From the NCBI GenBank assembly GCA_033675265.1, contig JAUJYZ010000320.1, forward strand, positions 454,501 to 518,500: 64,000 nt of DNA, given 5' to 3'. Positions within the stretch are counted from its first letter, which is position 1; every line of letters starts with the position of its first letter. Made by a program: the position numbers and the translations under genes. This document shows positions 37,101-47,149 of this stretch, in pieces. The notes under the pieces were generated by a model that saw only the letters and a list, made by a program, of their open reading frames with translations, ran no database searches and was not told where the DNA came from. Origin of the DNA: Actinostola sp. cb2023. Lineage: Eukaryota > Cnidaria > Anthozoa > Actiniaria > Actinostolidae.

Positions 37101-38956
37101 TCAGAAGAAACAGTTGGGCTACCTGTGGTAGAGTACATGGAAGAAATATTATAGTGGGATCCCTGTGTTATTATGCAAGGAACACAGGGAGACAGAGATA
37201 TAGCTATGGCAACCTTCAGTGGATCCCTGTGGTGCATGAGTGTACATGTATATTTGTGGTCTATGCTAAAATAGTGTAAGTGATCAAAATCCAACTTCTC
37301 CTTTGGAATTCAAAGAGCCTAAAGAAGAATTGAGTTTTTTATCACTCTATTAAAAATACTCACTTTTCATTTGTAAAGTCTGACTCGTGATCCTCTTCAG
37401 AACCTGAGGTCACATTGTCTTCTTCCTTCTTGGAGACTTTACTTGGCTTTGCTTCTTCTTCAGAATCTTCCTTTAATCTCTTAGTTCCCTGAGAAAATCA
37501 ATTACATGTAGTTTTGATGAACACATATATACATGTATATATACAGTTGAACTCCAGCTTACATTACCATTCCACCCTATGATTACGGACAGTTTTCTTG
37601 GTCCCAGTGGGCCATTTATTTCATATATAGCTAATTGCATAATCGTTGTCGGGTTGAAAATCATGAAAGCTATGACCAAAAGGAATTCTGGGAAATTAAA
37701 ACTCTCAAATAACACCGTCAAATCATCGACCTTTTTATCCAGACTTGTAGGATATCTTAGATAAATAGCTCATATACCTTCAAAACTACGAGAACATTGA
37801 ATATATCTGCATGTATTGTGGCTCATGAACTGATTTCCCATCCATCTTTGCGGTCTCAGCTTCTATGATTTATGATTTATGATTTTCGACCCGACAACGA
37901 TTACGCAATTAGACATAGAGACATTTTAGACTATTATTTTACATACCATTTATTTCTGGATACAAAACCCTACTGAGGCACATTTCAATCATAAATTTGT
38001 ATTTATACGTATAGGGACCTATTTCTACCAGCAACATGCCAAGACCAGACAGGATGTCAGCATTGTTATCTGATAATTCATTTATTCATATATCAGTAGC
38101 TTTAATGGTCAACCCCACCAATGCTATATATTAAAATTGAGGAAGTCCACTTCAGTGAACATGTATTAGCATCTTCTGCTTTCTCAAGGCATGTTGCTTG
38201 TTCTTTTTTATGGCAACAACATTTTTCGAAATTGGTGTATATGAATTTGGATTAATTTTGAAAATAGATTATAGTCATGTATGTTTTTTTACTCTTTTTA
38301 CATATATTAAAGGACTTCCATTTACAACAAAAAAGATACATCAGGATATTCGCTTCAAAAATTCACACCACGACACAAAAAAGTCACGAATGGTAAATTT
38401 AGGATGTGATATCATCGCAAAATATTGTCGTTGTGCTTTGACTTTGAACAGTACAATGTACAGTGTACCTTAATATTTTGTCATCAATATAAACAATTCT
38501 AATCAAAGGTCAAGAAGCAGGGAATCAAGCATTTTAATATCAACTTGATTTCAAAGCAACTGCAGTCAAACTATGCAATTGTGTTAGTAAAAGAATCGGG
38601 ATCGATGAATGTCTGATATCAGAGAAGCGAGGTTTCAAAGATCAACTGCGGAAACTTTTAAGTTAAAACATGTAAAGCAATTTAAATGCTTTAAAAAGAC
38701 AGCCACATTATGTCAGATAAACTAATTGGGGCGGAAAAGGAGAGGTAGGTGCTATCTATCAAGATAAACTATTCTAAACTTATATATGTATATTATTAAG
38801 CTTATATTAATCTTGGAGCCGGTGGTCTGAGATAGTCAAGATTTAGCACGGCATCGTCAACAGGTGCCGTGTAAATAGCTTGCAGGTACCAAAGCTATCC
38901 GGAATTAATTCAACCATACAAGCTGTATTTACCTTTGCTTTAGCTTTGGGAGGCAT
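28316..38956 (-). CDS. APEX1: AP endonuclease, APE1/ExoIII family (10 exons, C-terminus not found)
   Basis: Base-excision-repair enzyme that cuts DNA 5' to abasic sites. Exons: 38956-38933, 37488-37364, 35566-35512, 35095-35006, 33934-33867, 30782-30739, 30655-30584, 29917-29887, 28959-28847, 28496-28316; every phase joins (267 codons plus two bases). N-terminus [16 protein letters not shown] is basic and then acidic, as in nuclear APE1. Visible active-site residues by human numbering: N68 ([11 protein letters not shown]), E96 (CLQEIKC), Y171 ([11 protein letters not shown]), D210 and N212 ([11 protein letters not shown]). D70 is Asn, as in bacterial ExoIII. The last exon should supply W-RLDYF and GSDHCP (D283, H309); it was not located. 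An in-frame 74-codon extension precedes the ATG (see separate entry). Five large tandem arrays lie in its introns or 3' flank. Confidence 0.93.
28847..28959 (-). CDS. APEX1: APEX1 exon 9 (GDLNVAH motif)
   Basis: [20 protein letters not shown], then [24 protein letters not shown] holds catalytic D210 and N212. Acceptor ctacag, donor gtaaaa. Confidence 0.96.
29505..29835. repeat. CATCCATTCATT-type microsatellite
   Basis: Mixed catt, catc and ccac units (ccattcattcatccacttt) in APEX1 intron 8. Open plus-strand frames rich in FIH and SIH are repeat artefacts. Confidence 0.95.
29887..30782 (-). CDS. APEX1: APEX1 exons 6, 7 and 8
   Basis: Exon 6 is 30782-30739 ([14 protein letters not shown]), exon 7 is 30655-30584 ([20 protein letters not shown], then VNT) and exon 8 is 29917-29887 (VPNSGRGLP). 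Together they read [11 protein letters not shown]...[12 protein letters not shown]...[14 protein letters not shown], a clear match to the family, including Y171. Exon 8 is only 31 nt. Confidence 0.93.
30935..31075. repeat. Two tandem palindromes (acctacagacaatatctaca)
   Basis: Two 66-bp units, each with cctacagacaatatctacag, a short AT spacer and agtattgtctgtaggtgtga. Each unit folds into a hairpin. APEX1 intron 5. Confidence 0.85.
31186..31332. mobile_element. Foldback element
   Basis: Left caataataatttattgga and right tccaataataattattg are inverted, with an inner cttatctc...gataac type pairing around cagccttcggcttcggcaga. APEX1 intron 5. Confidence 0.65.
31655..33895. repeat. ~49-bp exon-derived tandem array inside APEX1
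   Basis: About 45 units. On the minus strand each reads ttacactgtaacaaagggat, atgctggtactgg|gtgggt, atagtcttgg. The part aacaaagggatatgctggta then ctgg|gtgggtatag is identical to the end of APEX1 exon 5 and its donor at 33867. A few units are truncated (31970, 32200, 32385-32490) and vary between aagacta, aaagcta and aaggcta on the plus strand. Intronic copies lack the acceptor and the first two thirds of the exon. Confidence 0.95.
33867..33934 (-). CDS. APEX1: APEX1 exon 5, founder of the 49-bp tandem array
   Basis: 68-nt exon: [20 protein letters not shown], then GTG, acceptor ttatag, donor GG|gtgggt. KGYAGTG corresponds to EGYSGVG of human APE1. The 3' 25 bases of this exon plus the first bases of the intron recur in every unit of the adjoining array. 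Only this copy has an in-phase acceptor and the preceding codons, so it is taken as the functional exon. Confidence 0.9.
33973..34151. repeat. 71-bp direct duplication
   Basis: 33973-34043 and 34081-34151 appear identical (agattcaacaagatgaattt to tatatttttgcag), separated by 37 bp. Between exons 4 and 5 of APEX1. The second copy runs straight into the 36-base G run. Confidence 0.95.
34158..34193. repeat. 36-base poly-G run
   Basis: Uninterrupted G on the plus strand within an APEX1 intron. Length in the assembly is probably unreliable. Confidence 0.95.
34206..34920 (-). mobile_element. tRNA-derived SINE split by a TGTGAC...GTGACA insertion
   Basis: 34206-34415 and 34803-34920 match, in order, 57440-57725 (accatacgacccat, gagggaggaaaacc, attgaaccaggcaccaca, gagtgctctca). 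On the minus strand the end reads ggctgagtggtgagagcact and ggttcaattcctgg, boxes A and B of a tRNA-like promoter. The intervening 34416-34802 begins TGTGACGAAGTCCC and ends CTTTGTGACA, like a short solo LTR. Confidence 0.6.
35006..35566 (-). CDS. APEX1: APEX1 exons 3 and 4 (start of catalytic domain)
   Basis: Exon 3 is 35566-35512 ([18 protein letters not shown]) and exon 4 is 35095-35006 ([20 protein letters not shown], then [10 protein letters not shown]). They contain the SWNVNG.RAW and DI.CLQE.K motifs of the EEP nuclease fold; the E of LQE is the metal ligand. Exon 4's acceptor follows a 15-base A/T run. Confidence 0.95.
35649..35825. mobile_element. 177-bp MITE with TGAGTGGGAA ends
   Basis: Begins tgagtgggaaacctac and ends tacttcccactca. 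The core has caaccaatcacagc and caaccaatcagaatgc. It is the inverted orientation of the copy at 4812-4975. APEX1 intron 2. Confidence 0.7.
36110..37172. repeat. 72-bp tandem array grown from a MITE end
   Basis: About 14 units of cagttgggctacctgtggta, gagtacatggaagaaatatt, atagtgggatccctgtgtta, gcctcagaagaaa, with insertions at 36630, 36770 and 36950. The array follows an element that begins ccacaggcagccaaac at 35939; its unit contains the matching terminus gttgggctacctgtgg. APEX1 intron 2. Confidence 0.95.
37364..37488 (-). CDS. APEX1: APEX1 exon 2 (acidic N-terminal extension)
   Basis: [20 protein letters not shown], then [20 protein letters not shown] and EK. Low-complexity, charged, variable among APE1 proteins. 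Acceptor tctcag, donor gtgagt, phase 2. Confidence 0.85.
37622..37915. mobile_element. Foldback element
   Basis: agctaattgcataatcgttg then tcgggttgaaaatcat (from about 37629) recurs inverted as atgattttcgacccgacaac then gattacgcaatta (from about 37879). APEX1 intron 1. Confidence 0.75.
38933..38956 (-). CDS. APEX1: APEX1 exon 1 (nuclear-form start)
   Basis: Encodes MPPKAKAK before gtaaat. The eight residues join in phase 0 with exon 2 to give a Lys-rich, NLS-like start. The ATG context is ttgaaATGc (G at -3). Confidence 0.8.
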
Positions 38957-39178
38957 TTCAAAGAAAATCCAGGCAAAAGATTCGGCAGAAAATGAGATAT
39001 TCCTCCTAGAACTTGGTGAAAGTGCTTGGCGGGAAAGACAGGGCAGAAATTGACCAGGCGTTGCTACCGTTGGACGAACGGAGATTTGGGCCGAACATCG
39101 AATAAAAGTTTGTTTCGGTCTTGAATGAAAATAAGCTCCGAGATTATTAGCTTTATCGAAAAGCCGTCTCCTGATCAT
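38957..39178 (-). other. In-frame 74-codon upstream extension, possible mitochondrial presequence
   Basis: From ATG at 39178 the frame is open into MPPKAKAK without a stop. The sequence (MIRRRLFDKANNLGAYFHSR, then PKQTFIRCSAQ) is rich in Arg, Ser and hydrophobic residues with few acids at the start, as in mitochondrial targeting signals. It could instead be open 5' UTR by chance. Mitochondrial pools of APE1 are known in animals; a presequence-encoding upstream ATG is my inference. Confidence 0.35.
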
Positions 39179-39734
39179 TTCTTTGTTTGTTTATTATTTT
39201 TTTGCATCACATTTTAGTGAAGGAATTAGTCAAGAGATTTATAAAAGTTTGCGGAGGACGATGGGAAGGGATTGGTCGAGAAAAACTGGGACCAACACCA
39301 TTCATCGCAATTTGTCCGGTTTCGAAAACAAGAAAATCTACAAATAAAATAAGAAAATACAAATAGTAGAAATGGATAGAAAAGAAAACAGATCAAATGG
39401 AAATAAAGGAAATAAAAAAAAATGAAGACAAGAAGAGAATGTGAAGAAGAATCGTCATCACCATCGTCATCGCCATCATCATCGTCATCACCATCGCCAT
39501 CACCATCGTCATCATCATCATCATAACTACCATCGCCATCAACATCATCCGGCTATCATCATCGTTATTACTGCGGCTACTATCACCGCTATCCGGCTGA
39601 TAAAAATCAGGAATCCATGGCCATGATTTTATCGAGATGCGAAACGGCAGGACATATATAGGATCTCATCTCATCTCACTGCATGACTGACGTCATCAGT
39701 GATTTAACTTACACTAGATACGGTACATCTTGAA

Positions 39735-39788
39735 ATATTTTAGTACGAATTTTAGTACGAATTTTAGTACGAATTTTAGTACGAATTT
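39735..39788. repeat. 12-bp tandem array (tagtacgaattt)
   Basis: Four to five exact copies in the APEX1 5' flank. Confidence 0.9.
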
Positions 39789-40121
39789 ACTACACAAAAC
39801 ACGACATCGCACTATTATTGATCTTGAATTATTTTGCAAAAATGTGAAATTAATTACACGAAAACTGGGCAAACCTCTCTTAGCGACCACCCTTCGGTTG
39901 TCAGGGCAATTAATATAATCGGTCGGTTACTGGAGGTGCTCGCTTAGAACTTACAAGAACAAATACTTACAGTCAGGTGTTTGACCGGAGAAATTCATGG
40001 CGATTTACATAAGAGCTAGGAGGTCGTTGTAGCTTAGGAAAAGTGCTTGATAAGAGAGGGTCTACTGTTTTATTCCGCGTTTACACTTAAGCACTTTACC
40101 AAGGTTCAAATCAGAAAACCA

Positions 40122-40255
40122 AGGTTAACCGCTCAAAAAATAAAAAATAAAAATAAGTGATGTTTCACAGTTTGCATCTCATTAGATATGTTGTATCTCA
40201 TTAGATATTTGTATAAATGTATACTACAAAAAAATAAAAAAGGTTAACCGCTCAA
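40122..40255. mobile_element. Retroposed 104-bp insertion with 15-bp target duplication
   Basis: aggttaaccgctcaa occurs at 40122-40136 and again at 40241-40255. The 104 bp between end in aaaaaaataaaaa, an A-rich tail directly before the second copy. This is the structure left by target-primed reverse transcription. Confidence 0.7.
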
Positions 40256-42277
40256 GTTATAATTGTTTTCTGATTTGTTTCACATCTTCTTTTATTGTAT
40301 ATATATTTATTTTTCATTGTCTTTTCTTTATGTTCTTTATTGTAAAAAGCATAGAGACATTGTGTATGCGTTTTCAAGAAATAAATTATTATTATTATTA
40401 TTGTACCTTAGTCATGACATAAAGGCGTTGGTCGTGATTTGACCGTTGGTTAAGGAAGACCCGCCTATATACAGACATTTCGCGGTATCACAAATAAAAC
40501 GCCTTGGGGGATACATACAAGAAGAATGGAACTGAATGGACTAGAACTAAAGTAAAACTGACGAAGGAGAAAATTCGCTCCAGGAAGAACAGTGTGTTTG
40601 TACGTTAAATCATTCAAAAAGTCGCCTGCAGTGACACCATCGCCGCACTCTTCGATCAACATGAAGTCACTTTCATCTAAATTAATTGCAAATTAGCGAG
40701 GCGTGCTTTCACCGAGCCTAGCTGTGACATTAATAAGTCAGTGAACTACACTAAGGAGAAGTGCGAACGATAACTGTAAGGCTAGTTTATCGGCAGCCAT
40801 GTAGAGAACTCCTTTTTCAAGCCCAAAATCTCCTTCCCTTGATGATTACGGTAAGTATTGTGTTTAATTTGAATCTTTACAAAGTTGTACATGTGCTGTT
40901 GAATACAGTTTTACAAGGCTTAATTTCAATTGACGCTACTGAGCTCTGTGGCGCCGGTGTCTTTACTCATTACCCGGTTGAGATTTTCCAACTTGTCAAC
41001 GAATTCTACACATCTTCATTTAGTTATATGTGATAAATCGGCCTAACAATCATTCAGCTATTAACATAACGATTTTGAATGAGTTTTATAGCAAAGATTT
41101 CAAAACGGATGGACCAAAACAATAGAGAATTCAGTGTACAGAATACAGTTGTTATTTTGTGCCGCACTGTGTTTGCGCAAATAATGCATATCAGTTAAAG
41201 AATATTATATCAGTCCACTGAATGTACGTTTGTTCATATATTTAAATAACTGTACGAACAAACCCCAGGAAGTATTCTGGATCTAAAAGGTTGAAGCCCA
41301 CCCATGTATTAATGTAAAAACAATAAAAAACAATGGCTATATTAGAAATTAAACAGTTTTTCAGCGGAGGAAGCGTTTCCAATCTATTCCATATTCGTAA
41401 CTTCGGTACAGTTTCTGCTCTATGTCAATAAATAGCTGGAAATTTAAAACACAATTTCGACGTTAATTTGAGATTGATTGGAATCTTTTGAGCTTTAATT
41501 TTATTTCAAATTGTTAAATCGAAATTTAATATGTCGAAGTAGAGATTTTGGGGTGAATTGAGCGAATTATGTAACGAATATTACTGAATTGAAACAATAA
41601 ATAAGCGCATGAAGTCAGCTTTATTTATTGTGGGTTAGTATACTTTCTATTTACCTTGTTGTCGTCTGTAAAGCAAAACTAAAACTAAAAGCATTTTAGT
41701 TGAATTGGAATTGTGTTTTTCCTCTAATTAACTCGTCGGCATTGCTTTTCGTCCGCGTTTTTATCATTCCTTTTTGTCCTTTATTTATTTTCGTTTTTTT
41801 TTTTTTTTAAAATTACATTTTTTCATGATCGTGATCTTTTCAAGAGCTTTATTCTTTCGTGATATTTCTGTATGTTTATTTTTCAAGCTTCAGTTCGATT
41901 CCATACACCTGCCCTGGTGCGTTACACACATTCAAATTAAAGGGAGCCAGTTGTATACAAAATATTCTTTTCATAAACAACCGCTGAGACCTCTGTTGAA
42001 CTTCAATGAAATTCTATAATTTGTGTTCTAAACATCAAAAAGATAACCTAATATTAATATGCAATTTAAATGTTGAAAATGAAGGCCAATATATCGTAAG
42101 CCCGCTAATTCTCGAGTTACTTCCCGCCTTGCAAGACCTTGCTCTCCGAAGCGAGTTCCTGTCGAGCGCCTGTAATCGGGGCGTACGTTGTACTAAGTGC
42201 TAGTATTAAATAACGCAGAAAATCAGCTAGTTCTGTTTTGCTTGTCGTATCGAGCTGAAAATATTTAAAAAAAATAC

Positions 42278-42379
42278 AGTTGAACCTCCAGCTGCGACCA
42301 CTCTCGTAAGCGACCGCCTCTCGTAAGCGACCACAAACCTTGACACTTTGGGTGGTCGCTTACGGGAGGTTCGACTGTA
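42278..42379. mobile_element. MITE with CAGTTGAACCTCC ends
   Basis: Starts acagttgaacctccag and ends ggaggttcgactgtaa; the interior has tandem ctcgtaagcgaccac and its inverse gtggtcgcttacgg. Related copies: 44630-44841, 6070-6152 (partial) and 39876-39900 (fragment). Confidence 0.8.
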
Positions 42380-43302
42380 ATAATAACAAGACGCTCAATG
42401 AGCGTTCACTCGGGCATTGTGAAAAGGAAAATGTCAGTTGTTCGAGGAAGTACTTGAAAATGAATGCCAGTTGGTTGAAGAACAAGGACAATGTCAGCTG
42501 CGCGAGGAGAGACCTGACAATGACTGACAGTTGCGTGACGAGGGAGACTATGTATATACATGTATGTGTCGAGTTCATTTGATTTGCCTTTGAGTTCATT
42601 TGATTACCTTTTGACTTTGAGTTCAATTGATTTGATTTTGATGAGTTTGTGTAAAGGTCCCCTCTCTAGCTTCAGATCCCGAAACGTCGAGTTTGGAATC
42701 GAGTTCGGGTTCGAGTTACGGTTCGAACGTCGAATAAAACAAGGACATCTTCTTCAATACAATATAATTTCTCTGACGTCATGACAATCAGTGACAGTTG
42801 AGTGACGAGGGAGACTATTAGTCCGGTGAGTACGAACATGATACGTCTTGAGGTTGCATAGGTCAGATGGTTCCGATAACAGCCTCGCGTTTGTTTAAAA
42901 AAATATATATTTTAAGCGAGCTTCTAGTCCTTTTACCGCTTCTAGTCCTTTTACCACTTCTAGTCATTGAACGATGAACTAGAATCCTGACCTTTTAATA
43001 GCTTGAAGATCTACAGCTGCTTTCAAAACTAAGATTCATAATCTACTTGAGTCCTGTGTCTCCTTTATCTTTTCAAATCTGCGGAGTAATCTTGAAACTC
43101 CGGATACGATTAAATACGTCGCATACTCGTCATTTTGAAGCCGAACAAAACTACTACTACTACTACTACTACCGAAATCCGCATTTTCTAACTCGGGCGG
43201 CCTGCGGCCTGGGCCCGAGTAATAATGATAAAATATTTGTCCATATTATACTCTCTGTCAGTATCAGGACAAACGCAAACATTTTGCTGGGCGGTGTTGG
43301 AA

Positions 43303-43361
43303 GTAGTCTCCCTCGCAGCCGTGTTTAGTGTCGTCACGCTAAACACGGCTGCGAGGAAGAC
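43303..43361. repeat. 24-bp-stem hairpin
   Basis: agtctccctcgcagccgtgt then ttag, loop tgtcgtcacg, ctaaacacggctgcgagg then aagact. Nearly perfect stem with one bulged base. No U-tract follows and there is no adjacent gene. Confidence 0.85.
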
Positions 43362-43696
43362 TCTGTTGGAAGCGGATGAACTTCGATTGCATTAAATAAA
43401 AAAGGATAATAGGCCAAAATTGACGAACTCTCTTTGAAAAGAGTAAATATTTACACTAATCAGGTGGAAACACGAGATTCATTACAATGTGCTTGCTCTC
43501 TCGGAAGACAGAATCCCGAGGCCGTAATCCTGAGTAAAATTACTAATGTCATCACATGATTTCATAATGAAGTCAAAATTAAATAAATAAATAAATAAAT
43601 ATATGCAGAATAGAAGAGACTGGTTATTGTCCAACGATGAACTATAAAACTTGAATATAGGAAAAGATAGACCAACGACGAGCTTCCAGTAGAAGG

Positions 43697-44587
43697 ACCT
43701 CTGACTGTTCCAAATAATGTACTATTCTTCCCAGTAAACTGCGACACAGCCGATTTTTTTACCGCGTTCGTAGCGTCTGTGTTTGTAACCACGTGATGTG
43801 AATTTTGTACCACGTGAACAAGTTTTTGGCACCACGTGATGCGTTTGCAACGAGGTTTATAAGCAAGCTAGAGTTTGATTTGGTCGGAAACGTTGGGCAA
43901 GAATTCATTAAATAACCACAGTAAAATTACTACACCAGTTTGTTGCACGTGTATTTTCTATACGGGAAAAGCTCAAGTTTATAGAAAGGTCGCGTTAGTA
44001 ACACTACTAATTAATTAGGCTTGCTTTCTTCATCAACCAATCAAAACGGATGGTTCCCACGCCTGAAATTGACAAGATATTTTGCGATCTTAATATTGGC
44101 ACGATGACTGATCATTTGATCTTTGATGAGGACCGAGGCCCGGGAGAAAGCAATTTTCAGTGTGCCTTGCATGTCGCCGTAGATGTTTTTCTAAGACTAA
44201 AGAGCTTGCTTGATATATGTGGGGAATTTAGCTTTTCTTGTTTTCAACTTCGTCCTTTTCTAGATACAATCATGACCAGGGCGGGAGGAGAGATATGACG
44301 GAAGTACGTCCACAAGTGATCACGAGGTACAAAAAAGTGCATAACGTGACTACATTCCAATTGGCACGAGCGGCGTTTCAAAATCGATAGTGTCGCAGTT
44401 TACTGGGAAGAATAGTATTAACGTTTCGGCAATTCAGCCTTCTTCAGAAAAAAAAACAAAAAAAATTTACATGATAAAAATACATTTTTATCATTTTTAT
44501 CATTTTTATCATGTACATATATTTTTTTTCTGAAGAAGGCCGAATTGCCGAAACGTCGTTAATACATTATTTGGAACAGTCAGAGGT
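43697..44587. mobile_element. Inverted-repeat element with a nested insertion
   Basis: Left arm 43697-43747 (acctctgactgttccaaata to cagtaaactgcgacac) pairs with 44390-44417 plus 44565-44587 on the right. The right arm is split by 44418-44562, itself palindromic (ttaacgtttcggcaattcag ... gccgaaacgtcgttaa). TA precedes and follows the insert, while the intact left arm has only one TA at the matching point. The interior has three cacgtgatg motifs and an 82-codon open frame (44050-44298) that I cannot assign. Confidence 0.75.
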
Positions 44588-44629
44588 TGCCTGCGTCTCT
44601 TTTTCTACGTTATATTTAATCTATATATA

Positions 44630-44841
44630 CACAGTTGAACCTCCGGTTGCGACCACTCTCGTAAGCGACCACCTCTATCTCGTAAGCGACCAGTTTTCCA
44701 AAATACCAAAAGTTCAGTTCCAAGTCAAATCATGATCACTATAGTTGGAACCTCTCGTAAGCAACCACCTCTTGTAAGCGACCACAAACCTTGACATTTT
44801 GGGTGGTTGCTTACCACCCAGTTCGACAGTTCGACTGTAGA
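44630..44841. mobile_element. CAGTTGAACCTCC-family MITE, longer copy
   Basis: Begins cacagttgaacctccggttg and ends gttcgacagttcgactgtag; contains three ctcgtaagc(g/a)accac blocks and one inverse. Same family as 42278-42379. Confidence 0.75.
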
Positions 44842-46160
44842 TATATAATAATAATAATGAAGTAAAAATAAAGGCTTGTTTTCTGCTTGGCAGAAGAAAT
44901 ACATAATTCCTAATTAAGGCCACAGTGGAAATGAATCTCACTGACTCAGACTATTCATAACACTCTAATGAGATGCAAAGATGAAATACGGTATAATAAT
45001 GCCTCGTTAACACCTACGTAGGTGCATCAAGGGCAGGACACTCCCTTCTTGCTCAGTTCCAGCGGAACAGTCATATGAACCGCCCACCCACCCGCCCAAC
45101 AGATTCGCGTGGGTCGTATTCCCCTGACCACCTAAGCCAAGCTGACTGATTAATATTTTATAACTAGCCGTTTCTAATAGAAAGTGAAGTGCTGCGAGTT
45201 GAATTAGTTGCAAAATGTAACTGTGAACTTTCATTCTACATTTCAGCAAATGATATGATATATTTTAAAGTTCACTTCTCTGTTTGGGCTTCCTGTGCTT
45301 CAAATTGGCGACACAATATTGTAGCTTCTGTCGAGTGATAAAACATGAATTTATTTCGCTTGATAATACACACATCTTCCTTTTCATCACGTTTAATCAC
45401 AAGCCAGTCTTGAATATTAATAGTACGTATTACACTGTAGAATATGAGGGAGAAGATTTATGCAGTAGTATTTTAGTCGAACTTGAAACGGTCGATGTGA
45501 GGTAAAATAAAGTACATGTATTTACCGTCATCGTAGAACGAACTTTGACGGCTTCTGCTCCATGATTAAATTACCTTGAACATATACCAGTAGATGAATA
45601 AAACTTAAGAACATCTAGATTATAGATGTGTAGATGACCAGCTATTCGTTTGTTTATCAGTTCTAGCACCATTATCACGGCGAACTTTCATCACCCCCCG
45701 TACACGGCTATAGTAGACAATCTCGCCAAATATTCCTGACTGTATAGTCGCTATGAACATGTCAAGCTTTCGCTTTCTTTTCCGAGTGTAAGTATAGTAC
45801 AATAACGTATTGTATCACAGCGGCCATGTTATTACCACCGCTGATCATAAGTACCGCACCAAAAATTGTGATGTCATGACCAGTGACGTCATACTCAGAA
45901 GAATCAAGCTGGATAATAAAGAGCCCAGTGAAACGCGTCCACATACAACACAGGAAGCCCATGTCCAGATTAGTTTCGCTGCTCGCTTCGCTCGCAGCAA
46001 AATAAATAATTTAATAACTTGTATAACGCATTTTCCATGGCGAAATGATCAAATGCGCTTTAAGTCAAAGATAAAAATATTATCCCATACCTTACTGAAT
46101 TCAGCTGAGCATGAATGAGAGTGTTATGTAATAAAATACTAATTTAAAACCACACAAGTG

Positions 46161-46515
46161 TAATGAGGGTTTATCATGTAATTTCAAAACTCATAGAGCT
46201 CGTTGAAATTAGTAAAAATGTGAAGTTTGCAAAAGATCGCTTCACAAATTGCGAAGATATGAATTTTCAAAAATCCGAAATTTTATATGAAAACCTTTGG
46301 AAATTTACGCTTGGAGGCAACTCTTGTCTACCAACAAAGGTTTTCATACAAAAATTTGATTTTTGAAAATTCATATCTTCGCAAATTTGTGAAGCGATCT
46401 TTTCCAAACTTCACATTTTTACTAATTTCAACGAGTTCTTTCCAGCTATGATAATCATTTTTTTGTCCTATGTGTACTATAAGTTTTGAAATTACATGAT
46501 AAACGTACCCTCATT
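46161..46515. mobile_element. ~355-bp foldback element
   Basis: Left arm taatgagggtttatcatgta then atttcaaaactcatag; right arm ataagttttgaaattacatg then ataaacgtaccctcattg. Inner arms (ttcacaaattgcgaagatat) also pair; loop near 46305-46330 (aatttacgcttggaggcaac). The right arm has about 50 bp not paired on the left. Confidence 0.85.
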
Positions 46516-46914
46516 GATGGGCAATAGGATCTAGGAAGATCGAGTACAATTGTGTCCATATTCGATTGAAGCAATGCGTTTTATCACTACTGTGAATCCA
46601 ATGTCAGACGCCATTGTCAATTACAGTAGAATGTAGAGTTTTAAGTAATTTAATTTTTAATTTTTCTTATGACACTGTCGCTTTGTCTTTACTGAACTGA
46701 TAAACAAGTCATCAGTTTAAACACAACCAAATTACTATCAGTTTACATCTTCTCTACATCATTCTATAAAATCTGCAGGTTATTCGTTTGCTTCTTGCCG
46801 TACGAATCTACCACCTTTTCCTACACGCATTTGCGCGTGCCATCGTTGCATACGGCGTTTAGTAGCGCTTCATTCTAGTGAGTTCGAATGCGATAATAAT
46901 AATAATATGAATAA

Positions 46915-47045
46915 CTAATATGAATAGTATAATAAAAGATATGAATAGTATAATAATAATATGAATAGTATAATAATAATATGAATAGTATAATAATAAT
47001 ATGAATAGTATAATAATAATAAATATAAATAGTATAATAATAATA
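46915..47045. repeat. ~20-bp tandem array (atgaatagtataataataat)
   Basis: Five to six units, followed by (taa)n and two SINE-like tails with tatagcgctatttaca and agcgctttacaatttt. Confidence 0.9.
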
Positions 47046-47112
47046 ATTTAATAATTTCTATAGCGCTATTTACATATGCTGATCAACAACAGCGCTTTAC
47101 AATTTTACACTG

Positions 47113-47149
<37 letters not shown>

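Noticed and set aside
40465..40662. Minus frame MLIEECGDGVTAGDFLNDLT, possible exon with atttag acceptor
   Set aside because: Composition looks coding and it stays open for 66 codons, but no homologue, partner exon or donor was recognised; noted only in the 13-kb region entry.
44050..44298. 82-codon frame MVPTPEIDKIFCDLNIGTMT
   Set aside because: Lies inside an inverted-repeat element, no recognised domain, and length is within chance expectation.
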